Assembly (NCBI GenBank): GCA_947629705.1
Contig: CANREN010000006.1
Location: 1-64,000, forward strand
Source: an uncultured Alistipes sp.
GTDB taxonomy: Bacteria; Bacteroidota; Bacteroidia; Bacteroidales; Rikenellaceae
Direction: 5' to 3'
Length of the DNA: 64,000 bases
Below the pieces are notes generated by a model. The model saw nothing but the letters and a program-made list of their open reading frames with translations, had not been told where the DNA came from and did not search any database. Position 1 is the first letter of the stretch. Each line of letters opens with the position of its first letter. The translations under genes and the position numbers were made by a program. Below, piece after piece: positions 45,380-54,263 of the stretch.

Positions 45380-45390
45380 GGTCGATTTTT

Positions 45391-46383
45391 TTATGGATTG
45401 TCGTCTGATTTTTCCGTTATGCCGTCCGAGGTTTTCGTATGTCGGTCGAAAGCCTCGACGATCTGTTTCACCAACCGATGGCGCACAATGTCCCGTTTGT
45501 CGAACTCCACGATGCCGATCTCCTCCACGTCGCGCAGATACTCCATCGCCCGCACCAATCCGCTGTCGCTTTTCTTCGGCAGGTCGATCTGAGTTATATC
45601 GCCCGTAACGATGAAACGGGCGTTACGGCCCATGCGCGTCAGAAACATCTTGATCTGCGGCAGGGTCGTATTCTGCGCCTCGTCCAGGATGACGAACGCA
45701 TGGTCCAACGTGCGGCCGCGCATGTAGGCCAACGGAGCGATCTGCACCGTCCCCTCTTCCATATATTTCGCCAGCTTCGCCGGCGGGATCATGTCGTTCA
45801 GCGCATCGTAAAGCGGTTGCAGATAGGGATCGAGCTTTTCCTTCAGGTCGCCGGGCAGGAATCCCAACTTCTCGCCGGCCTCGACCGCCGGACGGGTCAG
45901 GATGATCCGCCGAACCTGCCGCTCTTTCAGGGCCCGAACGGCCAAAGCGATGGCCGTATAGGTTTTTCCGGAACCGGCCGGCCCTACGGCGAAAAGCAGA
46001 TCGTACCGGTCATAGAGCTGCACCAGCCGCTGCTGGTTGACCGTCCGGGCGCGTACGACCGTTCCGTTGTTGCCGTAAACGATGACATTCTGTTCGGAAC
46101 CGATTTCGGGCCCGTCCGTACTCCGGCCCGCGAAACTCTGGTCGATCACCTCGGACGAGACGTGTCCGTATTTGAGGTAATAGGCCACCAACCCCTCCAT
46201 GCGCCGCGCGAAACGCTCCGTCTCCGTTTCGGGCCCCGAAACGCGGAGCGACGAGCCGCGCGCCACGATCTTCAACTGCGGATGCAAGGCCTCGATCCGC
46301 TCCAAATAGAGGTTCCGCGGCCCATAAAGCTCCCGCGGATCGACCCCCTCCAACAAAATTTCACGCCGAACCGTTTCAGCCAT
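45391..46383 (-). CDS. PhoH family ATPase
   Basis: About 330 residues. An N-terminal KH-like part precedes the PhoH ATPase domain, with Walker A V-G-P-A-G-S-G-K-T-Y-T and Walker B F-V-I-L-D-E-A-Q-N-T-T. Q-I-K-M-F-L-T-R-M-G and D-I-T-Q-I-D-L-P-K are family hallmarks. PhoH-like proteins are implicated in RNA metabolism and phosphate stress. I use the ATG at 46383; the upstream TTG is not needed. Confidence 0.93.
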   Translation of the reverse strand: MAETVRREILLEGVDPRELYGPRNLYLERIEALHPQLKIVARGSSLRVSGPETETERFARRMEGLVAYYLKYGHVSSEVIDQSFAGRSTDGPEIGSEQNVIVYGNNGTVVRARTVNQQRLVQLYDRYDLLFAVGPAGSGKTYTAIALAVRALKERQVRRIILTRPAVEAGEKLGFLPGDLKEKLDPYLQPLYDALNDMIPPAKLAKYMEEGTVQIAPLAYMRGRTLDHAFVILDEAQNTTLPQIKMFLTRMGRNARFIVTGDITQIDLPKKSDSGLVRAMEYLRDVEEIGIVEFDKRDIVRHRLVKQIVEAFDRHTKTSDGITEKSDDNP

Positions 46384-46388
46384 ACGCC

Positions 46389-46982
46389 TCAAAAGATATA
46401 ACCGACGCTGATCGCTACGTTGTAGGTACGCAGCTTATCCAGTTGGCGGCCATCGGGCAGCACGACATCGTGTTTGCTCCGGAACTGCCCGTTGTAACGC
46501 AGATCGACCAGCAGGCGGCGCACCAGCACGGCGCCGACGCCGATCGTATAGGAGACGGTCGGACGGATCCGCCCGAAATCCAGGAGGTCGCCGCCCGATT
46601 TCCGTTTGCAATCGTTCATCACCGTGAAGACCGGCCCGGTATAAATCCGGAGAGGGTGCAGCAGCCGCAACGAAGCCAGCACGGGCACGTCGATGGAGTT
46701 GGAGCGCAGATTGAGCGACTCTCCGTCGGCCGTGCGGATGCGCAATCCCTGCCGCACATAGAGAATCTGCGGTTCGATCGCCATGATCCCCATCTTGACG
46801 GCCGTCAGGATACCGAGCTGCCAGCCGAGTTTGTTCTTGATCGAACCGCAGTCGTCCGAAGTCGAATAATCGGGGACATTGACCCCGCCGAGCACACCCC
46901 ATTCCACCCGTGTGCGCAGGCCTTGCGCCGAAGCCGGCAGAGCGGCCAGCAAGCATAACAAAAGAACGATCGTCTTACGCAT
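46389..46982 (-). CDS. PorT-like outer-membrane beta-barrel protein
   Basis: About 197 residues with a signal peptide (R-K-T-I-V-L-L-L-C-L-L, cleavage near A-S-A-Q). The body is an 8-strand-type barrel with alternating patterns, such as E-W-G-V-L-G-G-V-N-V and L-R-Y-N-G-Q-F, and ends in V-A-I-S-V-G-Y-I-F, where the terminal Phe fits an outer-membrane signal. It belongs to the OMP_b-brl_2/PorT-like group; its role is unknown. The true start is the ATG at 46982. It follows the remains of a transporter gene. Confidence 0.78.
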   Translation of the reverse strand: MRKTIVLLLCLLAALPASAQGLRTRVEWGVLGGVNVPDYSTSDDCGSIKNKLGWQLGILTAVKMGIMAIEPQILYVRQGLRIRTADGESLNLRSNSIDVPVLASLRLLHPLRIYTGPVFTVMNDCKRKSGGDLLDFGRIRPTVSYTIGVGAVLVRRLLVDLRYNGQFRSKHDVVLPDGRQLDKLRTYNVAISVGYIF

Positions 46983-46984
46983 AT

Positions 46985-47238
46985 TCACTGTTTTTCAAAT
47001 TCGTTTCGAATCAAACGTCCGGCAGCCCAGCCCATGTAGGACACGCAAGCCAGCGGGAAAGCGATACCGGCATGGGGATTGTCCGCCCAAGCGATCAATC
47101 CACCGCCCGCCGGCTCTCGGACGGGAACTCCGCGGCGATACGGCTCGTTACAGGCGCCACCCTATCGCAGCATCCCATGATGAAGAAGCCCGCCAACACG
47201 GGCATCGACAAACGGGCTTCGATTTTCGCAACGTTCAT
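46985..47238 (-). pseudogene. Remnant of a sugar MFS transporter with internal deletion
   Basis: Two fragments abut. The first (47238 to about 47110) begins M-N-V-A-K-I-E-A-R-L-S-M-P-V-L-A-G-F-F-I, then M-G-C-C-D-R-V, which looks like the first helix of the glucose/galactose/fucose MFS group (M-G-F-C-D-x-V). The second, in another frame (about 47110 to 46985), encodes A-G-G-G-L-I-A-W, then P-L-A-C-V-S-Y-M-G-W and a basic R-L-I-R-N-E-F tail, like the last helix of such a transporter. About 350 central residues are missing. The junction is near 47105-47120 in a G/C-rich stretch. It is recognised by eye only. Confidence 0.6.
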
Positions 47239-47481
47239 TCTTCCGGCCGACTCGTGATTCGGATTTTCAAAGATACACATATTTAACAAAACTCGATTCG
47301 ATTTCCGGATTTTTTCCTACATTTTGGTCTATCCGGTGCAGGCGGGCGAAACGGGAGGCCACTACATTTAGACGATTCGGTCGGGGCCGCCTGTATCGAT
47401 CCGACTGTCGTCCCCCCCCGAAGCGGGAAAATCCGGAATTTTGCCTATCTTTGCGCCGAATAACAAGCGCAGTAAAAACCC
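47239..47481. other. Intergenic region upstream of der, with -7 box at 47446-47453
   Basis: No gene is seen. TATCTTTG at 47446-47453 fits the -7 consensus and lies 28 bases before der. A run of eight C residues lies at 47412-47419. Confidence 0.5.
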
Positions 47482-48786
47482 ATGAGCCTCGTAGCTATCG
47501 TCGGACGCCCCAATGTGGGCAAATCGACCCTCTTCAACCGCTTGGTCGGCGAACGCAAAGCCATCGTCGACGCGGCGGCCGGAACGACGCGCGATCGCCA
47601 TTACGGCAAAACCGACTGGAACGGCCGCGAATTTTCGATCATCGACACGGGCGGCTATACCGTCAACTCGGACGATATGTTCGAAGACGAAATCCGCCGC
47701 CAGGTGCTGCTGGCTATCGACGAAGCCGATGTCATTCTTTTCGTAGTCGAGGTATCGACCGGCATCACCGATCTCGATGCGTCGATGGCCGACATGCTGC
47801 GCCGCACGTCGAAAAAGGTGCTGCTGGTCTGCAACAAGGTCGACAACAACGATCAGATCTACTCCTCGCACGAATTTTATTCACTCGGATTGGGCGACCC
47901 CTATTGCATCTCCTCCATGTCGGGCAGCGGAACGGGCGACATGATGGATGCGATCCTCGCGGCGCTTCCGGCCGATACGAAGGCCGAGGAGGAGGACGAT
48001 CTGCCCCGCATCACGATCGTCGGACGACCGAACGTGGGCAAATCGTCGCTGACCAACGCCCTGTTGGGCGAAGAACGCAACATTGTTACCGCCGTAGCCG
48101 GAACCACCCGCGACTCGATCCACACGCGCTACAACAAGTTCGGCATGGATTTCTATTTGGTCGACACGGCCGGTATGCGCAAAAAGGGCAAGACGATGGA
48201 GGATCTGGAGTTTTATTCGGTGATGCGCTCCATTCGGGCTATTGAAAATTCCGATGTCTGCATCCTGATGCTCGATGCCCGGCAGGGATTGGAGGCGCAA
48301 GACCTGAATATTCACAACCTGATCGTCCGCAACCGCAAGGGATGCGTCATCGCGGTCAACAAATGGGACCTGATCGAGAAGGGCCCCAACACGATGAAAG
48401 CGTGGACGGAGGCCGTAAAAAAGCGGTTGGCGCCGTTCAACGACATTCCGATCATCTTCACGTCGGTGCTGACCAAACAGCGCATCCTCGACGTGCTGCA
48501 AACGGCCCTGCGCGTTCACCAATCGCGCAAACGCCGCATCGCCACGTCGGAACTGAACGATTTCCTGCTGCCGCTCATCGAGAACTATCCGCCCCCCTCG
48601 ACGAAAGGCAAATATGTCAAGATCAAATATGTAACGCAGCTGCCGACCCCGACGCCGCAATTCGCCTTCTTCGTCAATCTGCCGCAATATGTCAAGGAGC
48701 CCTACCGCCGCTTTTTAGAGAACAATATCCGCGGCCACTGGGATTTCTCGGGCGTACCGATCCAAATCTATTTCAGACAAAAATAG
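47482..48786 (+). CDS. der: Ribosome assembly GTPase Der (EngA)
   Basis: A 434-residue protein with two tandem GTPase domains: G1 motifs [10 protein letters not shown] (residue 8 on) and [10 protein letters not shown] (about 177), each followed by a D-T-A/G-G-type G3 and an N-K-x-D G4 motif (N-K-V-D, N-K-W-D). The C-terminal KH-like domain is present. The two-G-domain layout is unique to Der. It is essential for 50S subunit maturation. Confidence 0.97.
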   Translation: MSLVAIVGRPNVGKSTLFNRLVGERKAIVDAAAGTTRDRHYGKTDWNGREFSIIDTGGYTVNSDDMFEDEIRRQVLLAIDEADVILFVVEVSTGITDLDASMADMLRRTSKKVLLVCNKVDNNDQIYSSHEFYSLGLGDPYCISSMSGSGTGDMMDAILAALPADTKAEEEDDLPRITIVGRPNVGKSSLTNALLGEERNIVTAVAGTTRDSIHTRYNKFGMDFYLVDTAGMRKKGKTMEDLEFYSVMRSIRAIENSDVCILMLDARQGLEAQDLNIHNLIVRNRKGCVIAVNKWDLIEKGPNTMKAWTEAVKKRLAPFNDIPIIFTSVLTKQRILDVLQTALRVHQSRKRRIATSELNDFLLPLIENYPPPSTKGKYVKIKYVTQLPTPTPQFAFFVNLPQYVKEPYRRFLENNIRGHWDFSGVPIQIYFRQK

Positions 48787-48788
48787 CC

Positions 48789-49496
48789 TTGTTCCGGTTC
48801 AAACGATTCGCTGTCCGACAGGAGCGGTCGCCGATGAAGGTCGGCACCGACGGCGTGCTGTTGGGTGCATGGGCTGCGGTGCGTCCTACCGATCGGCGCG
48901 TGTTGGATATCGGTACGGCCACCGGAGTGATCGCCTTGATGATGGCCCAGCGGGCCCTCGAAGCGCAGATTACCGGCATCGACGTCATCGACGTGGCCGA
49001 AGCCCGCGAAAATGCCGAAGCCTCGCCTTGGGGCTCTCGTCTGACCTTCGAGCAATGCACCGTACAGGCGTTCGAGGCGGCTGCACCGTTCGATTTGATC
49101 CTTTCCAATCCGCCGTTCTTCACCGAAGCCCTGCTATGCCCCGACGACGGACGCACGATTGCCCGGCACGCCGTAACCTTATCGCACGAAGCGTTATGCA
49201 CGGCCGTTCTGCGGCTTTTGGCTCCGGACGGGCACTTCGCGGTCATCCTTCCCGTCTCCGAAACGGAACGGTGGTTCGCGATCTGCAACGGCCGGCTCCG
49301 ACTGCTGCGTCGAACCGATGTCCGCACGATCCCGCACCGGGCGCCGAAACGGATGCTGTTGGAGTTCGAACCGGCAACCGCTTCGGCGGAACCCGCCCCG
49401 CCGGTTTGCGACGAATTGGTCATCGGCACGGGCGAACACGAACGATATACGCCCGAATACCGCGCGCTGATCCGCGATTTTTACCTGAAATTTTGA
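48789..49496 (+). CDS. tRNA1(Val) (adenine-37-N6)-methyltransferase TrmN6-like (YfiC)
   Basis: About 235 residues. The family N-terminus F-R-F-K-R-F-A-V-R-Q, then M-K-V-G-T-D-G-V-L-L-G-A-W, is complete only if translation begins at a TTG at 48789, two bases after the der stop. The first ATG (48834) would remove F-x-F-K-x-F. The SAM motif is D-I-G-T-A-T-G-V-I-A and the catalytic motif is N-P-P-F. It methylates N6 of A37 in tRNA1(Val). Coupling to der is likely. Confidence 0.85.
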   Translation: MFRFKRFAVRQERSPMKVGTDGVLLGAWAAVRPTDRRVLDIGTATGVIALMMAQRALEAQITGIDVIDVAEARENAEASPWGSRLTFEQCTVQAFEAAAPFDLILSNPPFFTEALLCPDDGRTIARHAVTLSHEALCTAVLRLLAPDGHFAVILPVSETERWFAICNGRLRLLRRTDVRTIPHRAPKRMLLEFEPATASAEPAPPVCDELVIGTGEHERYTPEYRALIRDFYLKF

Positions 49497-49522
49497 CGAT
49501 CCCGCAAAATGGGTTATCTTTG
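49492..49522 (+). promoter_or_regulatory. Promoter TTTG-N19-TATCTTTG for the DUF4831 gene
   Basis: TTTG at 49492-49495 and TATCTTTG at 49515-49522 are separated by 19 bases, a consensus Bacteroidota promoter. Its -33 element overlaps the trmN6 stop codon. The gene starts 26 bases downstream of the -7 box. Confidence 0.65.
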
Positions 49523-49547
49523 CGGATCGAACCTAACGATCGAGACG

Positions 49548-50447
49548 ATGAAACATCTTTTTACGACCATAGCCTGTTCGCTTCTTCTGGCGACCGGCGC
49601 ATCGGCCCAAAGCCCCTACATTGCCCTGCAAGGCGCCTCGGAGAGCGCACAAGGATTGACCGTATCGCAACCTCGGACGATTTTAGCCGTCGATTTGGAG
49701 GTCGAATGCGACCGCATTCTGGCCGGACCCTACGCCCGCTATGCCCAGAAATTCCTCGGTCTGCGCGCTCCGCTGACCGACAAAACTGTCTGGACGGTCA
49801 AGAATGCCCGCACTTCGTTAATCGATGCCGAAACGGCGCTGTTCGCCGGAGCCTTGAAATCGCCGGAGAAACACACGTATATCTATGCGGAAGCGGACGA
49901 TGAATTTCCGCGCGTACTGATCGACAAAACAAGCGTGCAGGTCCCGACCCTGGAGGACGCAGCCCGCGATGCGGTCAATACGATCTACTCGCTGCGGCGT
50001 CATCGCATGGAGCTTATCACGGCCGAAGCGGGCGAAAACGTCTTCGGCGAAGGACTGAAATCGGCGCTTGCCGAGATCGACCGGTTGGAACAGAGCTATT
50101 TCGAGCTCTTTCTCGGCAAACGGACGATCACGACCTCGTCCCATCGCTACGTGATCTATCCGCAGACCGACAAACAGCAATACGTCGTCTGCCGTTTTTC
50201 GGCGGGTGCCGGACTGCTGCCGGACAACGATCTGTCGGGCGACATGGTGATGCTGCAAATCGAACCTGCCGAACCGCAGACGGCGGGCATCGCAGCCGGC
50301 GAACGCGAGCCGTCGGTCGTATCGTGCCGCGTGGCCGCGCCCTCGAAATGCAAGGTGATCTGCAACAGCCTTCAGTTCGAAAGCGTCGAGTTGCCCATCT
50401 TCGAGTTCGGACGAACCGTCCCCGTCGCTCTGCCCCGACGCAAATAA
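49548..50447 (+). CDS. DUF4831 family exported protein
   Basis: About 299 residues with a signal peptide (K-H-L-F-T-T-I-A-C-S-L-L-L, cleavage near A-S-A-Q). The first mature part contains R-T-I-L-A-V-D-L-E-V and G-P-Y-A-R-Y-A-Q-K-F-L-G, the hallmark of DUF4831, a Bacteroidota family without known function. The start is the ATG at 49548; in-frame codons upstream lie within the promoter. Confidence 0.82.
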   Translation: MKHLFTTIACSLLLATGASAQSPYIALQGASESAQGLTVSQPRTILAVDLEVECDRILAGPYARYAQKFLGLRAPLTDKTVWTVKNARTSLIDAETALFAGALKSPEKHTYIYAEADDEFPRVLIDKTSVQVPTLEDAARDAVNTIYSLRRHRMELITAEAGENVFGEGLKSALAEIDRLEQSYFELFLGKRTITTSSHRYVIYPQTDKQQYVVCRFSAGAGLLPDNDLSGDMVMLQIEPAEPQTAGIAAGEREPSVVSCRVAAPSKCKVICNSLQFESVELPIFEFGRTVPVALPRRK

Positions 50448-50620
50448 AAAGAATGTACTTGCATGGCCGTTGGTCGTGAGGCTCGCGGCGAAGCCGCGTC
50501 GACAGATTTGGCCCACCTCCCCGCACCTCGCCCTGGCGGGGGCTTCGGTCGAAACCCGCAACGGCATACGGTTTTGGATGACCGTTCATGCAAAATCGTA
50601 TCGAATCGCCCTGACAAAAT
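50448..50620. other. Short intergenic region with a perfect 6-bp GC hairpin
   Basis: CGCGGC-GAA-GCCGCG at 50484-50498 is a stable hairpin but has no T-run. Further right, a G/C-rich segment around 50510-50550 has the look of an interspersed repeat. No gene or -7 box is seen. Confidence 0.3.
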
Positions 50621-51286
50621 ATGGATCATACTGCACGAATGGTCGCCCTACTGGCTCGGATGCGGCGCGAACGCAACGGAGCCGTAGCCGATGCGATGCG
50701 TTATTACGGCACCTCTTACGGGCTGAATTACGGGGTAAGCCTGCCCACCGTGCGGCAAATCGCCCGTTCGGGGGATCGCGACCATACATTTGCCCGTCTG
50801 CTCTGGATGCAGGAGGTCCGCGAGCTCAAATTGGCGGCACTGCATATAGCGGAACCCGAACGGCTGACCCTCGAGGAGGCTTCGCAGTGGGCCGCCGGAT
50901 TAGTCAATTCCGAGTTGGCCGAAGAGGCGGCGTTCGCCCTGCTGTGCCGTGCGCCGCACTTTCCCGCTATTTTCGCTGCATGGACAAAGGCAGAAACGCC
51001 TTTCTTGGCTTACGCCGCATTGTTGGGCGGTGCCCGATCCCCTCAACTCACGGTACAATGGCTGCCGCCGACCCTCGAAATCGTTCATCGGGCGACCGGC
51101 AAAACGGCCCGATTGATCGCACAAGGCACCGTAGCCTTGTTAGAAGCCCTCGGCCGACAAAACGTGACGAGCCGACAAGCGGTCTTATCCGCTATCGGCC
51201 CGTTCGAATCTTCCGGCAATCCGAAAGAGCGATTCGTGCGGGAGGAGCTCCTCTGGCGGCTATCCGAAACGGACTTTCCTCAATAG
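50621..51286 (+). CDS. AlkD-like HEAT-repeat DNA glycosylase family protein
   Basis: A 221-residue helical protein of the DNA alkylation repair (AlkD/ALK) family. R-Y-Y-G-T-S-Y-G-L-N-Y-G-V-S-L-P-T-V-R is the conserved N-terminal segment. The family excises bulky or positively charged alkyl bases without base flipping; some short relatives are inactive. I cannot confirm the catalytic Trp/Asp set of AlkD. Its 3' end overlaps the convergent thioredoxin gene by seven bases. Confidence 0.75.
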   Translation: MDHTARMVALLARMRRERNGAVADAMRYYGTSYGLNYGVSLPTVRQIARSGDRDHTFARLLWMQEVRELKLAALHIAEPERLTLEEASQWAAGLVNSELAEEAAFALLCRAPHFPAIFAAWTKAETPFLAYAALLGGARSPQLTVQWLPPTLEIVHRATGKTARLIAQGTVALLEALGRQNVTSRQAVLSAIGPFESSGNPKERFVREELLWRLSETDFPQ

Positions 51287-51615
51287 GATGCCCCCTGCTC
51301 TGCGTGTTCGCGATGTTCCAACCGATGGAACACCCCGAGCAAACCCTCATAACTCATCGCTCCGCTCGACCGCCACAAAATCTCTCCGCGGCGGAAAAAG
51401 ATCAACGTCGGCACGGAACGGATTTCGTATCGCCGGATGATCTCGGCCATCTCCGGCGCATCGATATTCACCTTGTACACCTCGACGCGTCCGCGCATCT
51501 GTTCCTGAAAACGATCGACGATCGGGTGCATCACCTGACAGGGGCCGCACCACGAAGCGAAAAAATCGACGAACGTCAACGCATCGCGCCAAATAACCTT
51601 ATCGAAATCGACCAT
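51280..51615 (-). CDS. Thioredoxin family protein
   Basis: A 111-residue single thioredoxin domain without signal peptide, hence cytosolic. The active site is W-C23-G-P-C26; cis-Pro is in S-V-P-T-L. It would reduce disulfides in the cytosol. A C-terminal tail of about ten residues is rich in His and Glu. Convergent overlap with the AlkD-like gene leaves no room for a terminator. Confidence 0.93.
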   Translation of the reverse strand: MVDFDKVIWRDALTFVDFFASWCGPCQVMHPIVDRFQEQMRGRVEVYKVNIDAPEMAEIIRRYEIRSVPTLIFFRRGEILWRSSGAMSYEGLLGVFHRLEHREHAEQGASY

Positions 51616-51702
51616 ATCGCAATTATATATTAGATATTGAACTCTCTTGTACCGACGTCTTTGATCCGACCGCAGCTCCTCGCGGCCTTCGGCTTTCCAT
51701 GC

Positions 51703-52671
51703 TCAATTCAATTCGGCCCACGTCATTCCGGCATAGGCTTTTCCGGCGAGCTCCTTTTCGACGTAGCCGATCGTACGCCGCAAGCCCTCGGCCAACGTCG
51801 TGGCAGGAGCCCAATCCAATTCGCGACGGGCGACCGACAAATCGGGCAGCCGACGCCGGACATCGTTGGGCCGCACCTCGACATGCACGATATGCGACCG
51901 GCTGCCGGTCAGGTCGATGATCTGCTCGGCCAGGCTGCGGATGGATATTTCGTGTCCGCTGCCCAAGTCCACGGTGCGGGTTCGTTCCGCAGCCGGCACC
52001 GCCATCAACCGCATCAATCCGTCGACGATATCCCCCACCCAGCAGAACGTGCGCAGCTGTTCGCCGCTGCCGGAGACCTGAAGCGGCCGGTTCTGCAAGG
52101 CCGCGACCACCATTTTGATGACCACCCGCTGATCCATCAGATCGGCTCCGCTTCCGTAGGTATTGAAAATGCGGGCGATACGGGTATCGACGCCGAACTC
52201 GGCCTGATAGGCACGATGGAGTGATTCGCCTGCCCGTTTGCCCTCGGCGAAGATCTGATTGACAACCTTTTCGGTGCTTTGCTGCAGATAGGTGGAACGC
52301 AGATGGGTGCCGTAAGCATCGCACGACGAGGCATACAGCACACGGGCATGTTCCGTGCGGGCCGTATCGAGCGCATTGATCGATCCGAGCATACCGACCT
52401 TAAGCGTCTCGACGGGCAGCGATTTGTTGTAACACAGCACGACGGGCGAAGCGAGGTTATAGATTTCGTTGCAACGGATGCTGAACGGGTGAACGATATT
52501 ATGACGGACATAACGGAAAGCCGGATGATCCGTAACGGCCCGCAGCAACGGTGAATTGGCCGCCTCGCGCACGTCGACGCAGAAGACCTCCTGTCCCTCT
52601 TCGAGCAGGCGCAAGCAGAGGTGCGAGCCGATGAATCCGGAGCCACCCAATACGACGATTCTTTTTTGCAT
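51703..52671 (-). CDS. UXS/RmlB-like extended SDR with altered catalytic residues
   Basis: A 322-residue nucleotide-sugar SDR. The Rossmann motif is G-G-S-G-F-I-G-S-H. E-I-Y-N-L-A-S-P, R-I-F-N-T-Y-G and C-W-V-G-D-I-V-D-G-L fit UDP-glucuronate decarboxylase (UXS). However, the catalytic Y-x-x-x-K is F141-A-E-G-K145 and the T-S-E-V-Y-G segment reads S-C-D-A-Y-G, so Tyr is lost and Glu is replaced by Asp. The N-P-I-G-loop is also missing. It may bind NAD and a sugar nucleotide without the usual catalysis. Its partners are unknown; no polysaccharide genes are adjacent. Confidence 0.75.
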   Translation of the reverse strand: MQKRIVVLGGSGFIGSHLCLRLLEEGQEVFCVDVREAANSPLLRAVTDHPAFRYVRHNIVHPFSIRCNEIYNLASPVVLCYNKSLPVETLKVGMLGSINALDTARTEHARVLYASSCDAYGTHLRSTYLQQSTEKVVNQIFAEGKRAGESLHRAYQAEFGVDTRIARIFNTYGSGADLMDQRVVIKMVVAALQNRPLQVSGSGEQLRTFCWVGDIVDGLMRLMAVPAAERTRTVDLGSGHEISIRSLAEQIIDLTGSRSHIVHVEVRPNDVRRRLPDLSVARRELDWAPATTLAEGLRRTIGYVEKELAGKAYAGMTWAELN

Positions 52672-52737
52672 GGCAGGTGTTTTTTACCGAAAACCGCGCA
52701 AAATCCGTACCGCACTTTTATTAAGTAGTTTGCTTTT

Positions 52738-52802
52738 CCCGATTCGGAGACAACCGAAGTAAGCGAATTTTTTCCCGAATCGGAAACGACCGAAGTGAAC
52801 GA
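52738..52802. repeat. Two 29-bp imperfect direct repeats, 36-bp period
   Basis: The copies at 52738-52766 and 52774-52802 differ at about five positions. Both contain ccga-tcgg and ccgaagt. They lie upstream of the SDR gene, about 67 bases before its ATG. They are in a 12-codon phase but are not part of a credible gene. Confidence 0.6.
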
Positions 52803-52872
52803 CGCCCGTTCCCGACAGGGGCCGACCAAACCCTGCCACGAAAGCTGCCGGATGCCGACTCTCCTGCCCTCG

Positions 52873-54243
52873 TTACAAATCCAACAGCGCTTTGGGCAGT
52901 TCGGCGATGTGATTGATGGCGACGACCTCGATGCCTTTCGGGTATTTCGCCTTGCCTTTGGACAAATAACCGGAGACGATGATGCGCCGGAACCCGAGAC
53001 GGGCCGCCTCGCTGATACGCTGTTCCGAACGAGGGGCCGGCCGCACCTCACCCGACAGCCCCAATTCACCCGCACAACAGACCCGTGTTCCGACCGGCCG
53101 ATCGAAATACGACGAGACGACCGCCGCAGCGACCGCCAAATCCAACCCTGGATCGGAGACCTTGAAGCCGCCGGCGAAATTCAGAAACACATCCTTTTGA
53201 TACATCTTCATGCCGAGCCGTTTTTCCAATACAGCCAGCAACATATTCATGCGTCGGGTGTCGAATCCCGTGGCCGTACGCTGCGGCGTCCCGTAGGCGG
53301 CCCCGCAAACCAGCGCCTGCACCTCGATCAAATACGGCCGCACGCCGTCGGCCGAAGCCCCGACGGCGATGCCGCTCAACGGATCCTCGTAGTGGGCCAA
53401 CAGGATCTCGGACGGATTGGCCACCTCGCGCAAGCCGGCATCGAACATCTCGAATACGCCGATTTCGAAGGTCGCGCCGAAACGGTTCTTGATGCCGCGC
53501 AGGATGCGGTAGACGTTGTTGCTGTCGCCCTCGAACTGGAGCACGACATCGACGATATGTTCTAAAATCTTCGGCCCGGCGATGGTTCCGTCCTTCGTGA
53601 TATGGCCGATAATCAGAATCGACGTACCGGTCGACTTGGCATATTTCAACAGCGTGGCCGCACACTCGCGAATCTGCGAGACGCTGCCCGCCGACGAGTC
53701 GATCAGATCGGTATAGATGGTCTGTATCGAGTCGATGATGACCAGATCGGGCGCCTGTTCGGCAATCTGCGCCATAATATTCTCCAGCAGCGTTTCGGAG
53801 TAGATCAAACACTCCTCGTTGCCGATGCCGATGCGGTTGGCGCGCATACGGATCTGCTCGGGCGACTCCTCGCCCGAAACGTAAAGCGTATTCAATCCGT
53901 TGGCCGACAGGGCGATCTGCAGCGAAAGGGTCGATTTGCCGATGCCCGGCTCACCGCCCAGCAGCATCAACGATCCGGGCACCATGCCGCCCCCCAGCAC
54001 CCGATTGAGTTCGTCGTTGCCGAGGTCGATGCGGCGATGCTCGCTTTCACGAATAGCGCGCACCCGCTGCGGCACGGCTTTCGGCAGCGGGCCGGCAATG
54101 GCAGCCGGCACGGAACCGCTTTCACGGGCAAGAATCTCCTCCGTAAAGGTGTTCCATTCGCCGCACGAGGGGCATTTGCCCAACCACTTGGGGGCTTCGA
54201 ATCCGCAATTCTTACAGAAAAAGGCTTTTTTGACTTTGGCCAT
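52873..54243 (-). CDS. radA: DNA repair protein RadA (Sms)
   Basis: About 456 residues. A C4 zinc finger (Cys10, 13, 24, 27) is followed by a RecA-like ATPase with Walker A G-G-E-P-G-I-G-K-S-T and the RadA-specific K-N-R-F-G motif, then the Lon-protease-like C-terminal domain. RadA is a branch-migration helicase that processes recombination intermediates. The start is the ATG at 54243 (M-A-K-V-K-K-A-F-F-C). Codon use matches its neighbours. Confidence 0.96.
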   Translation of the reverse strand: MAKVKKAFFCKNCGFEAPKWLGKCPSCGEWNTFTEEILARESGSVPAAIAGPLPKAVPQRVRAIRESEHRRIDLGNDELNRVLGGGMVPGSLMLLGGEPGIGKSTLSLQIALSANGLNTLYVSGEESPEQIRMRANRIGIGNEECLIYSETLLENIMAQIAEQAPDLVIIDSIQTIYTDLIDSSAGSVSQIRECAATLLKYAKSTGTSILIIGHITKDGTIAGPKILEHIVDVVLQFEGDSNNVYRILRGIKNRFGATFEIGVFEMFDAGLREVANPSEILLAHYEDPLSGIAVGASADGVRPYLIEVQALVCGAAYGTPQRTATGFDTRRMNMLLAVLEKRLGMKMYQKDVFLNFAGGFKVSDPGLDLAVAAAVVSSYFDRPVGTRVCCAGELGLSGEVRPAPRSEQRISEAARLGFRRIIVSGYLSKGKAKYPKGIEVVAINHIAELPKALLDL

Positions 54244-54263
54244 AGCAGCGAAACACATTGAAG

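Noticed and set aside
52137..53075. A 312-codon reverse frame with a 12-residue repeat
   Set aside because: It overlaps radA and the SDR gene in other frames. The repeat is explained by the intergenic direct repeat.
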